A DNA stretch of 64,000 bases, from positions 3,534,001 to 3,598,000 of the forward strand of contig AP018280.1 of assembly GCA_004296455.1 (NCBI GenBank). The letters run 5' to 3'. Under the pieces are notes generated by a model. That model did not search any database, was not told the origin of the DNA, and saw only the letters and a program-made list of their open reading frames with translations. The first letter of the stretch is position 1. Every line of letters begins with the position of its first letter. This document shows positions 18,085 through 26,784 of this stretch, piece after piece. The position numbers and the translations under genes were made by a program. This DNA is from Calothrix sp. NIES-4101. GTDB taxonomy: Bacteria > Cyanobacteriota > Cyanobacteriia > Cyanobacteriales > Nostocaceae.

Positions 18085-18711
18085 ATGATGCAACTTTTAT
18101 CCATCCAGAATGGTGCTACTATCAAAAAATGCCTTTCACAAGGCAAATTAATTGTCTTAACAGGTCCAAGCGGAGTTGGTAAAGGCACATTAATGCGATC
18201 ACTGCTTCAGCGTCATCCGGAACTATATTACTCGGTTTCGGCGACAACTCGCTCCCCCCGTCCGGGAGAAATTGATGGCAAACACTACCATTTTATTAGC
18301 CGTAGCAAGTTTGAACAACTAGTTGCTCGCGGTGAATTTCTCGAATGGGCTGAGTTTGCTGGTAACTACTACGGTACTCCCAGACAAGCCGTTCTCAACC
18401 AAATTAATTCGGGCAAATGTGTGGTGCTCGAAATTGAACTGGAAGGGGCGAGACAAATACGTAATTCTTTCCCGGAAGCCTTCAGCATTTTTATTTTGCC
18501 ACCTTCCCTGAGCGAATTGGAAAAGCGTATACGCAGTCGAGGACAAGACCCAGAAGAGGCAATTATCCGCCGTTTGCATCGTGCCCAAGACGAAATCCAT
18601 GCTGCTCACGAGTTTGATATTCAAATTATCAATGACGATTTTGAAGCCGCTTTAAGTTCAATCGAAGAAGCTTTAAATTCTTTTCAGCCTTGTCAAGAAA
18701 GTATGCTCTAA
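18085..18711 (+). CDS. gmk: Guanylate kinase
   Basis: Phosphorylates GMP to GDP with ATP in purine nucleotide metabolism. The 208-residue protein has the P-loop [17 protein letters not shown], the GMP-binding [19 protein letters not shown] segment, the lid [17 protein letters not shown] and the adenine-contacting IINDDFEAA end. The first ~18 residues before the P-loop are an N-terminal extension; ATG 18085 and ATG 18088 are adjacent start options. It stands downstream of remA, and gpsA follows. Confidence 0.95.
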   Translation: MMQLLSIQNGATIKKCLSQGKLIVLTGPSGVGKGTLMRSLLQRHPELYYSVSATTRSPRPGEIDGKHYHFISRSKFEQLVARGEFLEWAEFAGNYYGTPRQAVLNQINSGKCVVLEIELEGARQIRNSFPEAFSIFILPPSLSELEKRIRSRGQDPEEAIIRRLHRAQDEIHAAHEFDIQIINDDFEAALSSIEEALNSFQPCQESML

Positions 18712-18724
18712 GTATTTAAGCTAT

Positions 18725-18766
18725 TAGATATCTAGTAGTTAGCTAAAAACTAACTACTAATATCTA
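18725..18766 (+). repeat. Long hairpin between gmk and gpsA
   Basis: TAGATAT + TAGTAGTTAG (18725-18742, one bulged C) pairs with CTAACTACTA + ATATCTA (18750-18766), a 17-bp stem with a 7-base loop. It is one of several intergenic inverted repeats in this window built on a GTTAGCT core. Confidence 0.6.
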
Positions 18767-18818
18767 GCTGGAAATTCCCAGTTTTGACCATGCACAGTAT
18801 AAAGGATAGTCTCGTTGA

Positions 18819-19847
18819 TTGCACCAACCAGTAAAAAAGCTGTTGCTGCCTCATCTGAATCAGGCTACGAAAATTAAAATCGAAAAATTGACCAATCCCA
18901 AATTGACTAATCCAAAAAATATCGCTGTTCTCGGTGCAGGTGCATGGGGGACTGCTTTAGCTGCGATTGCCAACAATAAAAATCATCAAGTAAAAATTTG
19001 GTCGCGTAGTGGTTTAACATCTGGAGATTCTCTCTCTTTGGCTGATGTTGTCAAAGATGCTGATATTATTCTGTCGGCAATCTCGATAAAGGGAGTCAGT
19101 CAAGTTGCCAAGCAAATTCAGTCTTTATCTATTCCCGAAGATGTTATTTTTGTCACAGCAACAAAAGGACTAGACCCGGAAACGACTCGTACACCGTCGC
19201 AGATATGGCAAGCGATGTTTCCCTTACATCCAGTAGTTGTACTATCGGGTCCCAATTTATCCAAGGAAATTCAACAGGGCTTACCATCCGCAACCGTCGT
19301 TGCTAGTCGTTCGGCGACTGCTGCGGAGATTGTACAGATTGTTTTTTCATCACCACAGTTTCGAGTCTATACAAATCTCGATCCCTTGGGCGTGGAATTG
19401 GGGGGCACCTTAAAAAATGTAATTGCGATCGCATCTGGTGTATGTGATGGTTTAAACTTGGGAACTAATGCCAAAGCAGCACTAGTTACTCGGGGACTCA
19501 CAGAAATGGTTCGCATTGCTGTGTCCTGGGGTGCCAAGGCGGAAACATTCTACGGTTTATCTGGTCTAGGGGATTTACTCGCTACTTGTAATAGTTCCCT
19601 CAGTCGCAATTACCAAGTTGGTTATCAATTAGCTCAAGGTAAAACCCTGAGCGAGGTTATCGCACATTTACAGGGAACTGCCGAAGGAGTGAATACCTGT
19701 AAAGTGTTGATGCAAAGTGCGAAAAAACAAAATATTTCCATACCAATTACAGAACAAGTGTATCGGCTTCTGCAAGGAGAAATTACACCTCGCCAAGCTT
19801 TAGAAGAATTGATGCTGCGGGATATTAAACCCGAATATCACGATTGA
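18819..19847 (+). CDS. gpsA: Glycerol-3-phosphate dehydrogenase [NAD(P)+]
   Basis: Reduces dihydroxyacetone phosphate to sn-glycerol 3-phosphate for lipid synthesis. The cofactor-binding Rossmann motif is NIAVLGAGAWGTALA, the SGPNLSKEI loop follows, the catalytic lysine is in GGTLKNVIAIASG, and the substrate site is SGLGDLLATCNSSLSRNYQVG. The frame begins with a TTG at 18819 that places ~36 residues before the Rossmann motif, more than usual; in-frame TTG codons at about 18888 and 18903, inside a tandem KLTNPKLTNPK duplication, are likelier starts. No ATG in frame precedes the motif, so the start remains uncertain by ~28 residues. Confidence 0.92.
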   Translation: MHQPVKKLLLPHLNQATKIKIEKLTNPKLTNPKNIAVLGAGAWGTALAAIANNKNHQVKIWSRSGLTSGDSLSLADVVKDADIILSAISIKGVSQVAKQIQSLSIPEDVIFVTATKGLDPETTRTPSQIWQAMFPLHPVVVLSGPNLSKEIQQGLPSATVVASRSATAAEIVQIVFSSPQFRVYTNLDPLGVELGGTLKNVIAIASGVCDGLNLGTNAKAALVTRGLTEMVRIAVSWGAKAETFYGLSGLGDLLATCNSSLSRNYQVGYQLAQGKTLSEVIAHLQGTAEGVNTCKVLMQSAKKQNISIPITEQVYRLLQGEITPRQALEELMLRDIKPEYHD

Positions 19848-20461
19848 TTAGTTATTGATTTTCAAATTCTGGATTTTGGTTCTCGCCTAGCTTTAGAAAA
19901 GCTTCCCTTACCACCAACATTACAGGCGATCGCATTCACGTGAACGCATAATTCGAGACGGAATTAACTCTAGCATCATAATACTTAATGAAAAAATGAC
20001 AATTCCCTGACAAAAACCTTCAGGAAAGCACTAGGGAATCTATGTAGATATGATTATGCCACAGTCGAAGAAAAATTTTACCTAACTATGTTTATATCAC
20101 GTGATAAAAGTTACCGTCAATAGGATTTGGTTTCTAAAATCTAAAAAATATTCCTAGAAGCTGTTATTATCAGTCTTTTTGAGTAAACCCTGGTAATATT
20201 TCGGAGCCATGCTAGCTACATTTTTTCTAAGTGTCAAGTATTAAATAGTACAACACACTAAAAAGCTCAAAAAAAATCCCAAAAATATCTGTCAACAGTG
20301 TTAGTTCCCATTAAATCGTGGGAACAATATCAACAGTTGATTAGCTGACCTTATCCTGCGGGAAGCAAGCTAAGGATTCCACCATTACTGAATGCAGGTC
20401 AATCCTTTGAAGCGTTGCTTACCACAATCTATTGTTACCTGGAGCCATTGAGACGATCCTT
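19848..20461. other. Long leader region of the sigma factor gene
   Basis: No gene is seen in 614 bases. Two strong hairpins lie in the last 160 bases and are listed separately. The length points to a long untranslated leader or several promoters for the sigma factor gene. Confidence 0.45.
20304..20420 (+). promoter_or_regulatory. Tandem hairpins in the sigC 5' leader
   Basis: First hairpin: GTTCCCA (20304-20310) pairs with TGGGAAC (20319-20325). Second: AAGCAA (20363-20368) with TTGCTT (20415-20420), and inside it AAGGATT (20372-20378) with AATCCTT (20401-20407), around a 22-base loop. The second ends about 40 bases before the start codon. This could be an mRNA stability or translation-control element. 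Confidence 0.4.
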
Positions 20462-21715
20462 ATGCCAGCAACATCTTTGTATACAGATGCCACCTACGAA
20501 GCCCCACAGTCTAGCCAAACCTTCGATCCTGAACTTGGAGTTGATGAAAGTGAATTGTCGGTAGAGGATTTGCAAGAACTGGAAATTGTTTCGCAAGAAG
20601 AAACAGCTAGTTTTGCAGCTACTCCTAATCGTCGCAGCACTGATTTGGTACGCTTATACCTTCAAGAAATTGGTCGGGTTCGGTTATTAGGACGAGACGA
20701 AGAAGTTTCGGAAGCTCAAAAAGTCCAGCGCTATTTACGGTTACGCATTGAATTAGCTAAATCTGCCAAGCAGGGAGATGAAATTACTTCACCCTATTCA
20801 CGAATTATTGAAATTCAAGAACGTTTAACATCCGAATTAGGGCACCGTCCTTCGTTGGAGCGTTGGGCTAGAACCGCAGAAGTGGATGTATTTGAACTCA
20901 AGCAAATTCTCGCAAAAGGAAAACGTCGCTGGGCAGAAATCGCCAATTTGACTGTTGAGGAGTTGGAGAAAATTCAGAGTAACGGACTCCAAGCCAAAGA
21001 ACATATGATTAAGGCTAACCTTCGCCTTGTGGTATCGGTGGCGAAAAAGTATCAAAATCGTGGCTTGGAATTATTAGATTTAGTTCAAGAAGGTACTTTA
21101 GGTTTAGAACGCGCTGTTGAAAAGTTCGATCCAACTAAAGGGTATCGTTTCAGTACTTATGCTTATTGGTGGATTCGTCAAGGTATCACTAGAGCGATCG
21201 CAACTTCGAGTCGTACTATCCGCCTCCCAGTTCACATTACTGAAAAACTCAACAAAATCAAAAAAGCGCAGCGCAAAATCGCTCAAGAAAAGGGTCGTAC
21301 CCCAACTTTAGAAGACTTGGCTGTTGAATTGGAAATGACTCCAGCCCAAGTTCGTGAAGTATTGCTGCGGGTTCCTCGCTCAGTATCGCTGGAAACCAAA
21401 GTCGGTAAAGATAAGGATACCGAGTTAGGCGAATTGCTCGAAACTGATGGTGTAACGCCTGAAGAAATGTTGATGCGCGAGTCGTTGCAAAGAGATTTGC
21501 AAAGCTTGCTAGCTGATCTCACCACTCGCGAACGCGATGTAATTCTCATGCGTTTTGGCTTGGCTGATGGTCATCCCTACTCGCTAGCGGAAATTGGGCG
21601 TGCTTTGGATTTATCCCGCGAACGTGTACGTCAAATTGAATCAAAAGCTTTGCAAAAATTACGTCAACCCAAACGCCGTAATTTAATTCGCGATTACTTG
21701 GAATCTTTAACCTAA
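20462..21715 (+). CDS. sigC: RNA polymerase sigma factor, group 2 (SigC type)
   Basis: Non-essential sigma-70 family factor directing RNA polymerase to alternative promoter sets. The 417-residue protein has region 1.2 (TDLVRLYLQEIGRVRLLGRDEE), region 2 (IKANLRLVVSVAKKYQNRGLELLDLVQEG and the FSTYAYWWIRQGITRAI core), region 3 and region 4 with the C-terminal helix-turn-helix SLAEIGRALDLSRERVRQIESKALQKLR. It lacks the long acidic region 1.1 of the primary sigma SigA. The N-terminus MPATSLYTDATYEA resembles the SigC branch as I remember it; a TTG at 20432 is an alternative start. The SigC subgroup call is less sure than the group 2 call. Confidence 0.88.
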   Translation: MPATSLYTDATYEAPQSSQTFDPELGVDESELSVEDLQELEIVSQEETASFAATPNRRSTDLVRLYLQEIGRVRLLGRDEEVSEAQKVQRYLRLRIELAKSAKQGDEITSPYSRIIEIQERLTSELGHRPSLERWARTAEVDVFELKQILAKGKRRWAEIANLTVEELEKIQSNGLQAKEHMIKANLRLVVSVAKKYQNRGLELLDLVQEGTLGLERAVEKFDPTKGYRFSTYAYWWIRQGITRAIATSSRTIRLPVHITEKLNKIKKAQRKIAQEKGRTPTLEDLAVELEMTPAQVREVLLRVPRSVSLETKVGKDKDTELGELLETDGVTPEEMLMRESLQRDLQSLLADLTTRERDVILMRFGLADGHPYSLAEIGRALDLSRERVRQIESKALQKLRQPKRRNLIRDYLESLT

Positions 21716-21835
21716 GTGAGCGAATTCTAATTCCCAAAAATCCTAATTAATAAATCTCAGCTACTTTACGAGCGATCGTAAGGTAGCATTTGCTTTTTTT
21801 GATTAGCTAAAGTTGTCATTGTTCATATTATTTAA

Positions 21836-22732
21836 TCATTCAACTTGCCAACCTAATTTTGTCGGTTGTTTGTAAACCTTTTTCAAAGTATTTACATCCC
21901 TAGTAGAAATTAACGGTGGTTTACGAACTTGAGAAAAATATAAGACATCACTTACTAATGGACTATGCCCCCAAATTCCTAAAGCATGTCCGAGTTCATG
22001 ACGTGATGCCGCAATCAGATATTCACCAGTTTGTGTGGGGCTTAATAAGATAGTAAATCTATGAGATAAAATATTTTTTTTTGTGTAGATATCGTATGTA
22101 GTTTGAGCTGATCGCGCCCGTGGTGGATTTCCCTGAAGTGGTGGTGCTTTGCGGATGATTTTAATATCTGCCAATTCCCCTGTATTCACCAGTTGCAAGG
22201 GTAAATAAGTATTCCATTCTTCCACGGTACGGGAGACTGTTTTTACCCATATTTCGGCTTGATTTTGGTTGATATTTGTGGGTGCTTCGATGTAAATTTT
22301 TACAGGAAAATTTGACCAGACTAAGTACCCTACTCTTGTTTCCTGAACTTGGTCAAAATAATCACCACTATTACTTTTATCCTCCCATTGTTGCAGAATT
22401 TCTGGGAGGGGATGGGTTTTTGCTGTCGGTAAATTAATTTTATTTACTTGATGAGATATGTGAACTTTATGATTTGTGGAAGCGTTATTTATAGGGTTTG
22501 CGATCGCAATATTGAAAATATTGAATGAATACGGTAATGAGTGAGAAGTATCTTGAGAAATATCTTTATAAACAGCAAAAGACTGCAAGTTGATTAAAAT
22601 AACTAGCAGTCCAGTAAAAAAAATTATTCCTAAAAATACAAATAAATCCTGTAAACAGCAAGCAAATAGGATTTTAGGTTTTAGGTCGAGGATTTTCAGA
22701 CATTTTCTCAAGGTTTTTTGTATTTTCCTCAT
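21836..22732 (-). CDS. Membrane-anchored matrixin-like zinc metalloprotease
   Basis: Metzincin-type protease (M10/M12 clan). The zinc-binding motif HELGHALGIWGH is at residues 245-256, complete with the third histidine. The usual Met-turn methionine is not evident: SDVLYFS stands where a V-M-Y is common in cyanobacterial members, so the turn residue is leucine. One hydrophobic segment at residues ~30-52 anchors the protein, with the catalytic domain outside the cytoplasm. secG lies 24 bases upstream on the same strand, so the two may be co-transcribed. Substrate unknown. Confidence 0.82.
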   Translation of the reverse strand: MRKIQKTLRKCLKILDLKPKILFACCLQDLFVFLGIIFFTGLLVILINLQSFAVYKDISQDTSHSLPYSFNIFNIAIANPINNASTNHKVHISHQVNKINLPTAKTHPLPEILQQWEDKSNSGDYFDQVQETRVGYLVWSNFPVKIYIEAPTNINQNQAEIWVKTVSRTVEEWNTYLPLQLVNTGELADIKIIRKAPPLQGNPPRARSAQTTYDIYTKKNILSHRFTILLSPTQTGEYLIAASRHELGHALGIWGHSPLVSDVLYFSQVRKPPLISTRDVNTLKKVYKQPTKLGWQVE

Positions 22733-22756
22733 TTACCTATTTCCTACATCCTATTG

Positions 22757-22990
22757 TTATTTAGGCAGCCAGCCGGCACTTAATACCACAGTCAAACCGA
22801 GGAAAATGGCTGTTAATGCCCAAGTCACGCGGTTAAGAGTATTTTCTGCACTTTTGGTACTACTAAACAATTGGGCTTGTCCTCCAATTGCCCCAATTCC
22901 ATCACCCTTAGGGCTATGGAGCAATACTAATACAACTAAAGCAACAGCAGAAAATGTCCAGATACCTTGAACTATGTTTGTAACAGTCAT
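22757..22990 (-). CDS. secG: Preprotein translocase subunit SecG
   Basis: Small auxiliary subunit of the SecYEG channel in the plasma and thylakoid membranes. The 77-residue protein has two hydrophobic helices (residues ~6-22 and ~53-74) joined by the conserved LLHSPKGDGIGAIGGQAQLFSS loop. The gene order gpmI-secG on the minus strand is common in cyanobacteria. A short-repeat array of about 130 bases separates it from gpmI. Confidence 0.93.
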   Translation of the reverse strand: MTVTNIVQGIWTFSAVALVVLVLLHSPKGDGIGAIGGQAQLFSSTKSAENTLNRVTWALTAIFLGLTVVLSAGWLPK

Positions 22991-23020
22991 GATAAAAATC
23001 AGGTGAATGAAAGTTTAAAA

Positions 23021-23152
23021 AAGTTAGAAGTTAGGAGTTAGGAGTTAGAAATGAGGGCTAAGAATAAAAATCTATACTTGATAAATTTTAATTCATAACT
23101 AATAACTCATAACTATGAACTAATAACTCATAACTATTAACTCATTAATTTT
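23021..23152. repeat. Short tandem repeat array (heptamer type)
   Basis: One end carries GTTAGAA/GTTAGGA heptamers and the other end carries AATAACTCATAACT-type units. The two halves are roughly complementary and can fold. Arrays of this kind are known as STRR sequences in heterocystous cyanobacteria. It lies between gpmI and secG. Confidence 0.75.
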
Positions 23153-24763
23153 TTAATTCAGTGACATTCCAGCTTGTACGGGAGTGCGATTACCTCGCAC
23201 ATCGTAATCAGCAGGTTGCACTAAAGAACGCCCTGTCATTTCTGGGGGTTGCGGTAGCTGCAAAATATCCAGAATTGTAGGCGCAATGTCTGCTAGCTTA
23301 CCATCATTACGGAGGCTAACATCTGTACCATGTCCGGGTATTTTTGCACCTTCACCTTCCACCACAATCAGAGGAACGGGGTTAGTCGTGTGAGCAGTCC
23401 AAGGATTGCCCCCCTTATCTAGCATATACTCAGCATTGCCGTGGTCAGCAGTAATTATTGCAGTGCCACCTGCTTTGTTAATACCTTCTAGCAATCGACC
23501 AACGCAACGATCTACAGTTTCAATGGCTTGTACTGTTGCTGGAATTTGCCCTGTATGCCCTACCATGTCCGGGTTGGCATAGTTGATGACTACCAAAGAG
23601 TAAATTTGCTTGGAAATCGCAGCCAAGGCGACATCAGTTACAGCTTCGGCGGACATTGTTGGTGCCACATCATAGGTAGCAACCATTGGGCTATTAACCA
23701 ATTCACGGTCTTCACCCGGAAAGGGTTCTTCCAAGCCACCGTTAAAGAAGTAGGTGACGTGGGCGTATTTTTCAGTTTCAGCAGTGCGAAACTGCTTGAG
23801 ACCGTTTTGGGAAATTACTTCACCCAGGATATTACTGAGATTTTGTGGCTCAAATGCGACATTGACAGCTAACTCTGGGTCGTACTGTGTGAAGGTAACG
23901 AACGACAGGGGCGAAATTTGCTGACGTTCAAACCCGTCAAATTCTGCACTTACAAACGCCTGGGTTAGCTGCCGTGCCCGGTCAGGGCGAAAATTGAAGA
24001 AAATCACACCATCTCCCGGTTCGACCGCTCCTGGAGCAATACGCGCAGGGAGGATAAATTCATCGGTGATACCTTCAGCATAAGAAGATTGGACTAGTTC
24101 CACAGCAGAACGTCCATCACCGTTGCCATCTTGTGTCATTACGTCGTAGGCGCGTTTGACTCGATCCCAACGCCGATCGCGATCCATCGCATAATATCGA
24201 CCACTGACTGTGGTAATTTTGGCATTACCAATGCGATCGCAATAATTTTGAATTAGTCCAATTGCTTTTATGCCTTCGCTGGGTGCTGTGTCGCGTCCAT
24301 CGGTAATTGCATGAATGCAAACTTGGCTAATTCCTTGTGTTTTTGCTAAGTCAAGTAGTCCAAACAGATGGCTGAGGTGCGAATGTACACCTCCCTCAGA
24401 ACAAAGCCCAACTATATGCAGTTTGCCGTTTTCACGTTTCAGGACTTCCTGACAAATTTTCACCAACGCTGGATTTTGGTTAATGGAACCATCTTCGACT
24501 GCATCCGAGATGCGTACTAATTCTTGCGGTACCACTCTACCAGCGCCAATATTCAAATGACCAACTTCCGAGTTGCCCATTTGTCCTTCTGGCAAACCGA
24601 CGGCTTTTCCTGACGTGCGAATGAGGGTATGTGGATACGCTGCCCACAGGCTACTCATCACGGGAGTCTTAGCCTGTGCGATCGCATTTCCTTGTTTCTC
24701 CTCGCAGTAGCCCCATCCGTCTAAAATGACTAGCACCACGGGAGCAACAGGTGCTTTGGTCAT
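23153..24763 (-). CDS. gpmI: 2,3-bisphosphoglycerate-independent phosphoglycerate mutase
   Basis: Interconverts 3- and 2-phosphoglycerate in glycolysis, using two metal ions and a phosphoserine intermediate. The 536-residue protein of alkaline-phosphatase fold starts MTKAPVAPVVLVILDGWGYC. It has the nucleophilic serine in GQMGNSEVGHLNIGAGR (residues ~60-75), the substrate loop DGRDT and the metal ligands in TADHGNAEYM and HTTNPVPLI. The frame is open 19 codons further upstream, but alignment to the family places the start at 24763. Confidence 0.95.
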   Translation of the reverse strand: MTKAPVAPVVLVILDGWGYCEEKQGNAIAQAKTPVMSSLWAAYPHTLIRTSGKAVGLPEGQMGNSEVGHLNIGAGRVVPQELVRISDAVEDGSINQNPALVKICQEVLKRENGKLHIVGLCSEGGVHSHLSHLFGLLDLAKTQGISQVCIHAITDGRDTAPSEGIKAIGLIQNYCDRIGNAKITTVSGRYYAMDRDRRWDRVKRAYDVMTQDGNGDGRSAVELVQSSYAEGITDEFILPARIAPGAVEPGDGVIFFNFRPDRARQLTQAFVSAEFDGFERQQISPLSFVTFTQYDPELAVNVAFEPQNLSNILGEVISQNGLKQFRTAETEKYAHVTYFFNGGLEEPFPGEDRELVNSPMVATYDVAPTMSAEAVTDVALAAISKQIYSLVVINYANPDMVGHTGQIPATVQAIETVDRCVGRLLEGINKAGGTAIITADHGNAEYMLDKGGNPWTAHTTNPVPLIVVEGEGAKIPGHGTDVSLRNDGKLADIAPTILDILQLPQPPEMTGRSLVQPADYDVRGNRTPVQAGMSLN

Positions 24764-25146
24764 AATGAAACTGCCCTTTACTTTTTGTAATACCCGAATA
24801 ATACCACTGCTACCTACCATCGCAAGTGGATTTCTGCTTATTAACTTCTTTTATGAGAAATATTCGCTTTTTTAGACATTTCTTAATATTTTTCGCGTTT
24901 AATTTTTACTGATACCATTTAGCAAAATGTATTGATTAATGCAATTTATCCAACGTATGAAAATGTAATTGATTTTCATCAACAATATTTAGTATTTAGA
25001 TTAAATATATTTTTGAAAGTATTCACTACACTTTTCAGAAAAATGCTTTGGTAGAGACGCATAACATAGTACAGAAGGCTTTGACCCTCCCAGGTTAAAC
25101 TAGTTTTGGTGCAAACCGCTTCACCATTTCCGATCAGGAGGCTTTT
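24764..25146. other. Divergent promoter region gpmI / YbjN-like gene
   Basis: The region is AT-rich and I see no gene. An almost perfect ribosome binding site AGGAGG at 25136-25141 serves the plus-strand gene. No other clear site is seen. Confidence 0.45.
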
Positions 25147-25704
25147 ATGGCAGCAGACCTGCAACAAATTGCCAAGTACTTAGATAATCTTGGTTGGGAA
25201 TATCGGGTCGAGGAGGAAGACGATCGCATCATTACCGGCGTTGAAGCCGATAATATCGAAGATTTTCTGATAGTTGTCCAACTTGATGAAGAGGGCAAAT
25301 TTTTTCGGCTATTTGCACCACAAGTAATAGTAGGCGTACAAGATCATCCCTACAAAACCGCAATTCTACAAACAATGCTCGCAATCTCTTGGGAAACTAA
25401 AATGCTGCAATGGGAGTATGACCCATCTGATGGCGAGATTCGTGCCATAATTGAGTTTCCCTTGGAGGATTCGATTCTGACTGAAAAACAGTTTAATCGT
25501 TGCTTAACAGGCTTAATTCAACTGGTGGATTCTGTAGCAATACCACGCTTAGAAGAGGTAATGGAAACAGGTCATGATCCAGGGAACGTTGAACTTGGAG
25601 AGCGATTACTACTTAGTATTCAAGAACAGGCTCCGGGGTTACTCGACATTTTGGAGAAAGCAATGGAAGCTCGGAAAAAGCGCGGAAGTTTTCCCAACGA
25701 TTGA
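25147..25704 (+). CDS. YbjN-domain-like conserved cyanobacterial protein
   Basis: Soluble 185-residue protein resembling the YbjN/type III secretion chaperone-like fold: an N-terminal DNLGWEYRVEEEDDRI helix-strand element, a central LIVVQLDEEGKFFRLFAPQVIV sheet and a helical QTMLAISWETKMLQWEYDPSDGEIR segment, then an acidic helical C-terminus. AGGAGG lies 5 bases before the ATG, one of the strongest ribosome binding sites in the window, which suggests high expression. The DUF3318 gene follows after 75 bases. Biochemical role unknown; the fold name is inference. Confidence 0.75.
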   Translation: MAADLQQIAKYLDNLGWEYRVEEEDDRIITGVEADNIEDFLIVVQLDEEGKFFRLFAPQVIVGVQDHPYKTAILQTMLAISWETKMLQWEYDPSDGEIRAIIEFPLEDSILTEKQFNRCLTGLIQLVDSVAIPRLEEVMETGHDPGNVELGERLLLSIQEQAPGLLDILEKAMEARKKRGSFPND

Positions 25705-25779
25705 GCCGAATTGTTCGTAAAATCGCTATACTCCAAAGTGATACCCTCTATGTATTGATTGTTTTCTGGGGCTGGATAT

Positions 25780-26433
25780 ATGACATCCTATGCAACCTCC
25801 TCTGCCAAAGCAGAAATGAGTGAATTACGGCGATTAAAGGGCTTACTACCCCCAGAATTGCAGAGCTGGGTGACGGTGGAAGGTACGACGGAAGTCAATC
25901 CTCCCCTAATCCGTTGCGAGGAAATTGGTAAAGACCAAGTAGAAATTCAAATTGATTTGGTGAAATGGGATACTCTGGCGATCGACCAACGCAATCTGCT
26001 TTTCTGGCATGAAGTTGCTCGCGTTCAAAATGACACAATCCCTAAAGATGGTTGGGAGATGGCAGCACTCGCCATTGGTTTGGGTGGTGCTGTCGGTGAA
26101 CTTTGGGTTCAAGATGGTTTGCTATTAATATTGGCTTTAGCTTTATGTGGTGTGTCCGGTTGGCGACTTTATCAAAAAAATAGTGGCGAAAAAGTCGCTC
26201 GTGAATTAATCGAAGCCGATGAAAAAGCGATCGCTCTGGCACAACGTTTTGGCTATAGCCTTCCTAATGCCTACAAAAGCTTGGGGAGCGCCCTCAAAAC
26301 TTTGATTGATACTACCCCTGCTAAACGCCAACGTTCCAAATATGAAGCTCGTCTCTCCGCCCTGAAACGTAGCGCTAACAAAGTACGCAGCAATAAATCA
26401 TCATCCTCAAGAAATTTGGATGAAGGTTTTTAA
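25780..26433 (+). CDS. DUF3318 membrane protein
   Basis: Cyanobacteria-specific protein of 217 residues. Soluble N-terminal part (SELRRLKGLLPPELQSWVTVE, then RNLLFWHEVARVQND), two adjacent hydrophobic segments (residues ~88-130, ALAIGLGGAVGEL and LLLILALALCGVSGW), and a basic helical C-terminus rich in Lys, Arg and Ser. The ATG at 25780 is preferred over an in-frame TTG at 25759. Its position just after the YbjN-like gene suggests co-transcription. Function unknown. Confidence 0.8.
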   Translation: MTSYATSSAKAEMSELRRLKGLLPPELQSWVTVEGTTEVNPPLIRCEEIGKDQVEIQIDLVKWDTLAIDQRNLLFWHEVARVQNDTIPKDGWEMAALAIGLGGAVGELWVQDGLLLILALALCGVSGWRLYQKNSGEKVARELIEADEKAIALAQRFGYSLPNAYKSLGSALKTLIDTTPAKRQRSKYEARLSALKRSANKVRSNKSSSSRNLDEGF

Positions 26434-26784
26434 AGTTTAGGTAATTAGCAAAAACATATCTAAATATTGCATGTCATCAGGGTATGGATTGCCCATCGTT
26501 GGGGCATCTTCCCTGTTCTCCACCTGCAAATTAATGTGGTTAGCTGTTAGTGTTTAGCTCTTTTACTAGCCAAAAGCTAACAGCTAATAGCTTGATAGCT
26601 AATTTCTGAATCTCCCTATCCTTTGTAATACTTGTAGTATTTAAAAAACTATAAATGTTGTAGAGACCTACACAAAACGTCTCTACAATCTAATAAGCTT
26701 GATTAGATAAGATTAGTTTTGTCAGAATCAATTGCCTTCAATTAACCTGAGTTCACTAAAATTATTTATATTCGTGGATTTTTA
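26434..26784. other. Convergent gap with two inverted repeats
   Basis: Between the convergent DUF3318 and queE stops. It holds TTAGCTGTTAG/CTAACAGCTAA (26540-26587), a perfect 11-bp stem, and TTGTAGAGAC/GTCTCTACAA (26658-26688), a perfect 10-bp stem with an 11-base loop. The second belongs to the same family as the hairpin at 51223-51250. Confidence 0.55.
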
